The notes below the pieces were generated by a model. That model was given only the letters and a program-made list of their open reading frames with translations. It was not told where the DNA came from and made no database searches. From Ceratothoa steindachneri (lineage: Eukaryota; Arthropoda; Malacostraca; Isopoda; Cymothoidae): a DNA stretch of 64,000 nt. Positions 61,031-64,000 of the stretch are shown one piece after another; within the stretch, counting starts at the first letter, position 1; the number at the start of each line of letters is the position of its first letter. The stretch lies in assembly GCA_963969495.1 (NCBI GenBank), contig OZ018338.1, positions 45,267,206 through 45,331,205 of the forward strand, given 5' to 3'. The position numbers and the translations under genes are program-made.

Positions 61031-61870
61031 GAACACATACTCCCCTCTAACATGGACTGCCCACAAAATAACAACACAGACAACCTCTCCACTCCCATTA
61101 AACCACAGCCAACACGCCTGAAGGTATTCTTTATTCATTTCTGCTAGAAAGTAACCAATGAGAGGGGAACGGTCTCGGCTAAATTAGCCCCACGCGCACT
61201 CCGCCTACGTCAATAGGTCGCCTCAACATAATACAATTAAACGTACGCAATTGGCACGGACTTCGCCATACTGTTGCCAACTGGGTCCTAAACAGAGAAA
61301 GACCTGTCATAATACTCTTGAACTCGACCAGTCTATATCCTCCTAACAGCAGACTCCGCATTGCAGGCTACCACATATATCTAACTCCAGAAGTACCGCA
61401 CCTAGGATCAGCGGTACCTGCAAGGTACAGACAAGCTCCGGTCCGATCCTAGTTGCCACACACTACAGACTACCAAGCCTACAATTAACCATAGAAGTCC
61501 CACTCCGAGTTCTATCAAACCACAACCTACCTATCTTCTTTGCGGAGAACATCAACGCTTTCCACCCAGCGCTCCTTTTTAACACCACGAATGATGTAGG
61601 AAGGTACCTGGGCGGTGCCCTGTCACGTGATAGCTGCGAGCACATCGGCCCGACATTTCCCACATTCGGTACTCGCGGAGAAACTAAGTCTTCGGACGTG
61701 GTCTTCCGCAACGACCACGCTACAAACTTCTACACTCACATCTCACCGGATTCTCACGTACTCTGTCCACACACCGATATGCCTTATCATATCCACATCT
61801 TCCAAACTCATAGCCACACCACCTCCTTTCGACTTCAAAAACATGAATTGGGAAGAGTTCAACTGTCGCA
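61031..61870 (+). pseudogene. LINE endonuclease
   Basis: Across frames: LNIIQLNVRNWHGLRHTVAN then WVLNRERPVIILLN (61215-61320), the N-terminal strand pair of LINE endonucleases. Next are RLRIAGYHIYLTPEVPHLGS and, at the end, VFRNDHATNFYTHISPDSHV with HTDMPYHIHIF near 61775-61805. Relatives have SDH-x-P at that last place, so the catalytic SDH appears altered (TDM). After it, NMNWEEFN begins the linker. Broken by several frame changes. Between ORF1 and RT as expected. Confidence 0.65.
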
Positions 61871-62369
61871 TAACATAAGACACGCCACAAAATCTCGACC
61901 CTGACCACACCAATCCAGATCTGTTAGACGACCACTGGTGCTCAACCATGAACACTATAACCACAGCACGCAACAAACACACACCCCAGAAAACCTACAC
62001 ACTAAGAGACTCATCACTCAGTACAACAATCACTATACTAGAGGCCCACAACAACACAACATCACCAACCTACGTGCCTGCATCCTACAACTAGATAGGA
62101 ACCGAGAGTGGCGAGAGGTCGTCCGCATCGCGGAAGACACTAGTTGCACTGACCCCTCCTTCTTCTGGCGGCGTGTAAAAAGGATGATAGGGATCGATCC
62201 ACCCAAACCCGTCACCCTTCAAGTAAATAACCAAACACTCTCAGACTCTAACGTCATCCTGGACGTATTTAGGTCCCACTTGGACACAGTATACACACAC
62301 ACAAGCCACCCAAACCACACGCGCAAGATCACTTCCAGGAAGTCCAGGAGTGGTGTCGGGCTCACGCTC

Positions 62370-63265
62370 ACGAGCTAAGGCCCGCCCCTCTGATATGAAT
62401 GGAGCTGCTCAACAACACATCTACACTGACCACTTCTATCACCGTCGAGGAAATAAAACACTACATTTAAACAACACGAAAATGCGCAACCGGTCCCTTT
62501 GGCCTACCAGCGCATTAATACACAACCTTCCCGCAAGTATATACCCTACACTTACACACCTATTCAATGCCTCACTAGCCTTAAACCACTTCCCCAAAAT
62601 ATTAAAAGTCCCTCACATCATACTTCTACACAAAACGAACAAAGACCCCCAAACACCCAAACAATTACAGGTCTATTGCTCTATTAGAGCACCTAGGCAA
62701 AATACTCAAACGTATGATCAACTGCTGCCTACTGGACTACCTGGAAGAGGAGGACTGGTTCTTCGCTACCAATATAGGTTCAGGAGGAGCCGGTTCACTC
62801 AGGCGGCTGTGACTATCGTTCACGACATAATATAAAAAACACGTCAGGCACGACAAAAGACACTTTCCATCAGCAAGGGAGTGGAGGAGCCTTTGGATAA
62901 GGTGTGGCACGAGGGACCCCGTTGGAACCTCGCCAACAATACGGAGTTACCTCTCTGCGCCAGAAGGCTCCACTTGCACTACCTCACTGAACGGAGATGC
63001 CACATAAAATACAACAAGACTCTATCACAACCTTTCACACCACGCTTAGCCGTTCCCCAAGGAAGCGTAATGGCAACCACACTTTACATCTTTTACACAA
63101 ATGACACCCCATGCCCACCTGAAAATTGCCGTCACACCTACACAGTGTCCTACGCTGATGACGAGATCATTCTCGTCAGCAGCCGCGGACCAGAGGAGAT
63201 CGCGCACCACGCACAAATAATACTATACGAGAAGACGAAGAGTACGAGGATAAATGGCTGATTGC
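62370..63265 (+). pseudogene. LINE reverse transcriptase with intact YADD box
   Basis: Blocks in order: SALIHNLPASIYPTLTHLFN, ALNHFPKILKVPHIILLHKT and NKDPQTPKQLQVYCSI, where relatives have NYRPISLL (a frame change occurs here). Then FRRSRFTQAAVTIVHDII, DKVWHEGPRWNLAN, LAVPQGSVMATTLYIFYTND and the catalytic VSYADDEIILVSS with YADD at 63151-63162. These are RT motifs 0 to 5 of a non-LTR element. The linker from endonuclease (61870-62370) contains EWREVVRIAEDTSCTDPSFF, typical of the pre-RT region. Frame changes near 62660 and 62835 would inactivate it. Confidence 0.85.
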
Positions 63266-64000
63266 CACAAATTTTGAGAAGAAACAGATGACACTCTTTG
63301 GCGGAAGACATTACTACATGCATAACCTACAATTTTCTCACACACACCAGGCAGGAAATACCTAAACACAACAAGGCTAGACTACACACAATAGACAAAA
63401 ATCCTTGGGGTAACTTTAGACAAGTCTCTTAAGTTCAATATACACGCACAAACAAAATGCTGCGCAGGTTCTATCCTGCGGGCAAGAAACTACAGTTACA
63501 CGTATATAAAACACTCGTCCGACCTCTTCTCACGTACGCCGACTGTCACTCCTAACCTCGAGTGTCAGGTGGCAAAACTCTGCTCTGAAGCGCGCTTGCC
63601 GCTCTCCCATGTATGCGAGAATGTCCTCAATACTCGATAACAAGACATTTGCACCTCTCAACACATACGCCCTCAATAGACTAACAAAACAACTCGGAAA
63701 ACTCGCCAGAGATCCCATATACTCCACATACACGCAAGACAGTATGTTACGATGGCACTGCGCTACCCCGCAGCCCATAACTACCCGCAACCAATACCCT
63801 TCTACAAATAAGTTAAGAGCATCATGAATAACGTGTTTCCGACTATGCAGACACGATCTTCTTCCCGACCACCTCCCAACCGTTGTCCAGTCATGAACAC
63901 CATACGACACACCCAACTACACCACGCATCGGTGTCTGACCATCGACCTATCAACCCTTCCTTTCCGCTTTCAAGTTATTTCCGTACCCATTTCCTCTAC
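63266..64000 (+). pseudogene. LINE post-RT region, running off the window
   Basis: KILGVTLDKSLKFNIHAQTK (63395-63455), then RARNYSYTYIK and PLLTYAD, and AYARMSSILDNKTFAPLNTY with ALNRLTKQLGKLARDPIYST (63605-63720). This is the thumb and C-terminal region of LINE ORF2. No RNase H is visible before the window end. Confidence 0.65.

Overview
The window contains no recognisable single-copy host gene, no rRNA gene and no convincing functional tRNA gene. It reads as a piece of a repeat-rich invertebrate nuclear genome. The grounds are non-LTR retrotransposons with CCHC ORF1 proteins, a Penelope-like element, Ty3/gypsy elements, hAT and Tc1/mariner transposons, a tRNA-derived SINE, and many long (TA)n arrays. 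An arthropod, possibly a crustacean, fits best, but this is inference and the species cannot be named. Almost every open frame is a decayed fragment of a mobile element.

Layout. 1-3.55 kb: two head-to-tail fragments of one LINE family on the minus strand. 3.6-29.15 kb: a large nested, tandemly amplified complex of Ty3/gypsy elements, all on the minus strand. An older element (5' LTR about 27.9-29.15 kb, gag 26.5-27.4 kb) has its zinc-knuckle gag split by a younger LTR element. The two flanks of that insertion, each carrying the 5-bp duplication CACAC, now lie about 16.3 kb apart, at 10.12 and 26.47 kb. Between them the sequence is amplified as units of about 6.1 kb. Two of these (roughly 12.06-18.21 and 18.21-24.57 kb) look nearly identical. 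Each unit holds two 1.2-1.3 kb LTRs, a gag-protease-RNase H deletion derivative and a protease-integrase remnant of the host element. Only the most distal copy (24.1-25.9 kb) keeps a reverse transcriptase core.

29.4-30.8 kb: a Penelope-like RT with a GIY-YIG remnant (plus strand). 31.2-33.2 kb: a degraded minus-strand copy of a multi-copy protein family that I recognise by motifs but whose function is not settled. 33.4-36.4 kb: (TA)n arrays, a 120-bp inverted repeat and a tRNA-headed SINE. 36.4-46.4 kb: a plus-strand gypsy element flanked by candidate LTRs, with pol order protease-integrase-RT-RNase H (as in Gmr1-like elements), interrupted by a mariner-family relic and other repeats. 46.4-49.8 kb: simple repeats and a 42-bp minisatellite open in both strands. 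49.8-53.3 kb: a LINE relic. 53.7-56.3 kb: an hAT element with recognisable ends. 56.8-58.3 kb: a Tc1-like relic. 59.2-64.0 kb: a long LINE (ORF1, endonuclease, RT) running to the end of the window.

The most interesting feature is the gypsy group. Several copies in both orientations support integrase lying upstream of RT. The nested and tandem structure lets one read the order of events: host element insertion, insertion of the younger element into host gag and of its LTR into host LTR, internal deletions, then unequal exchange.
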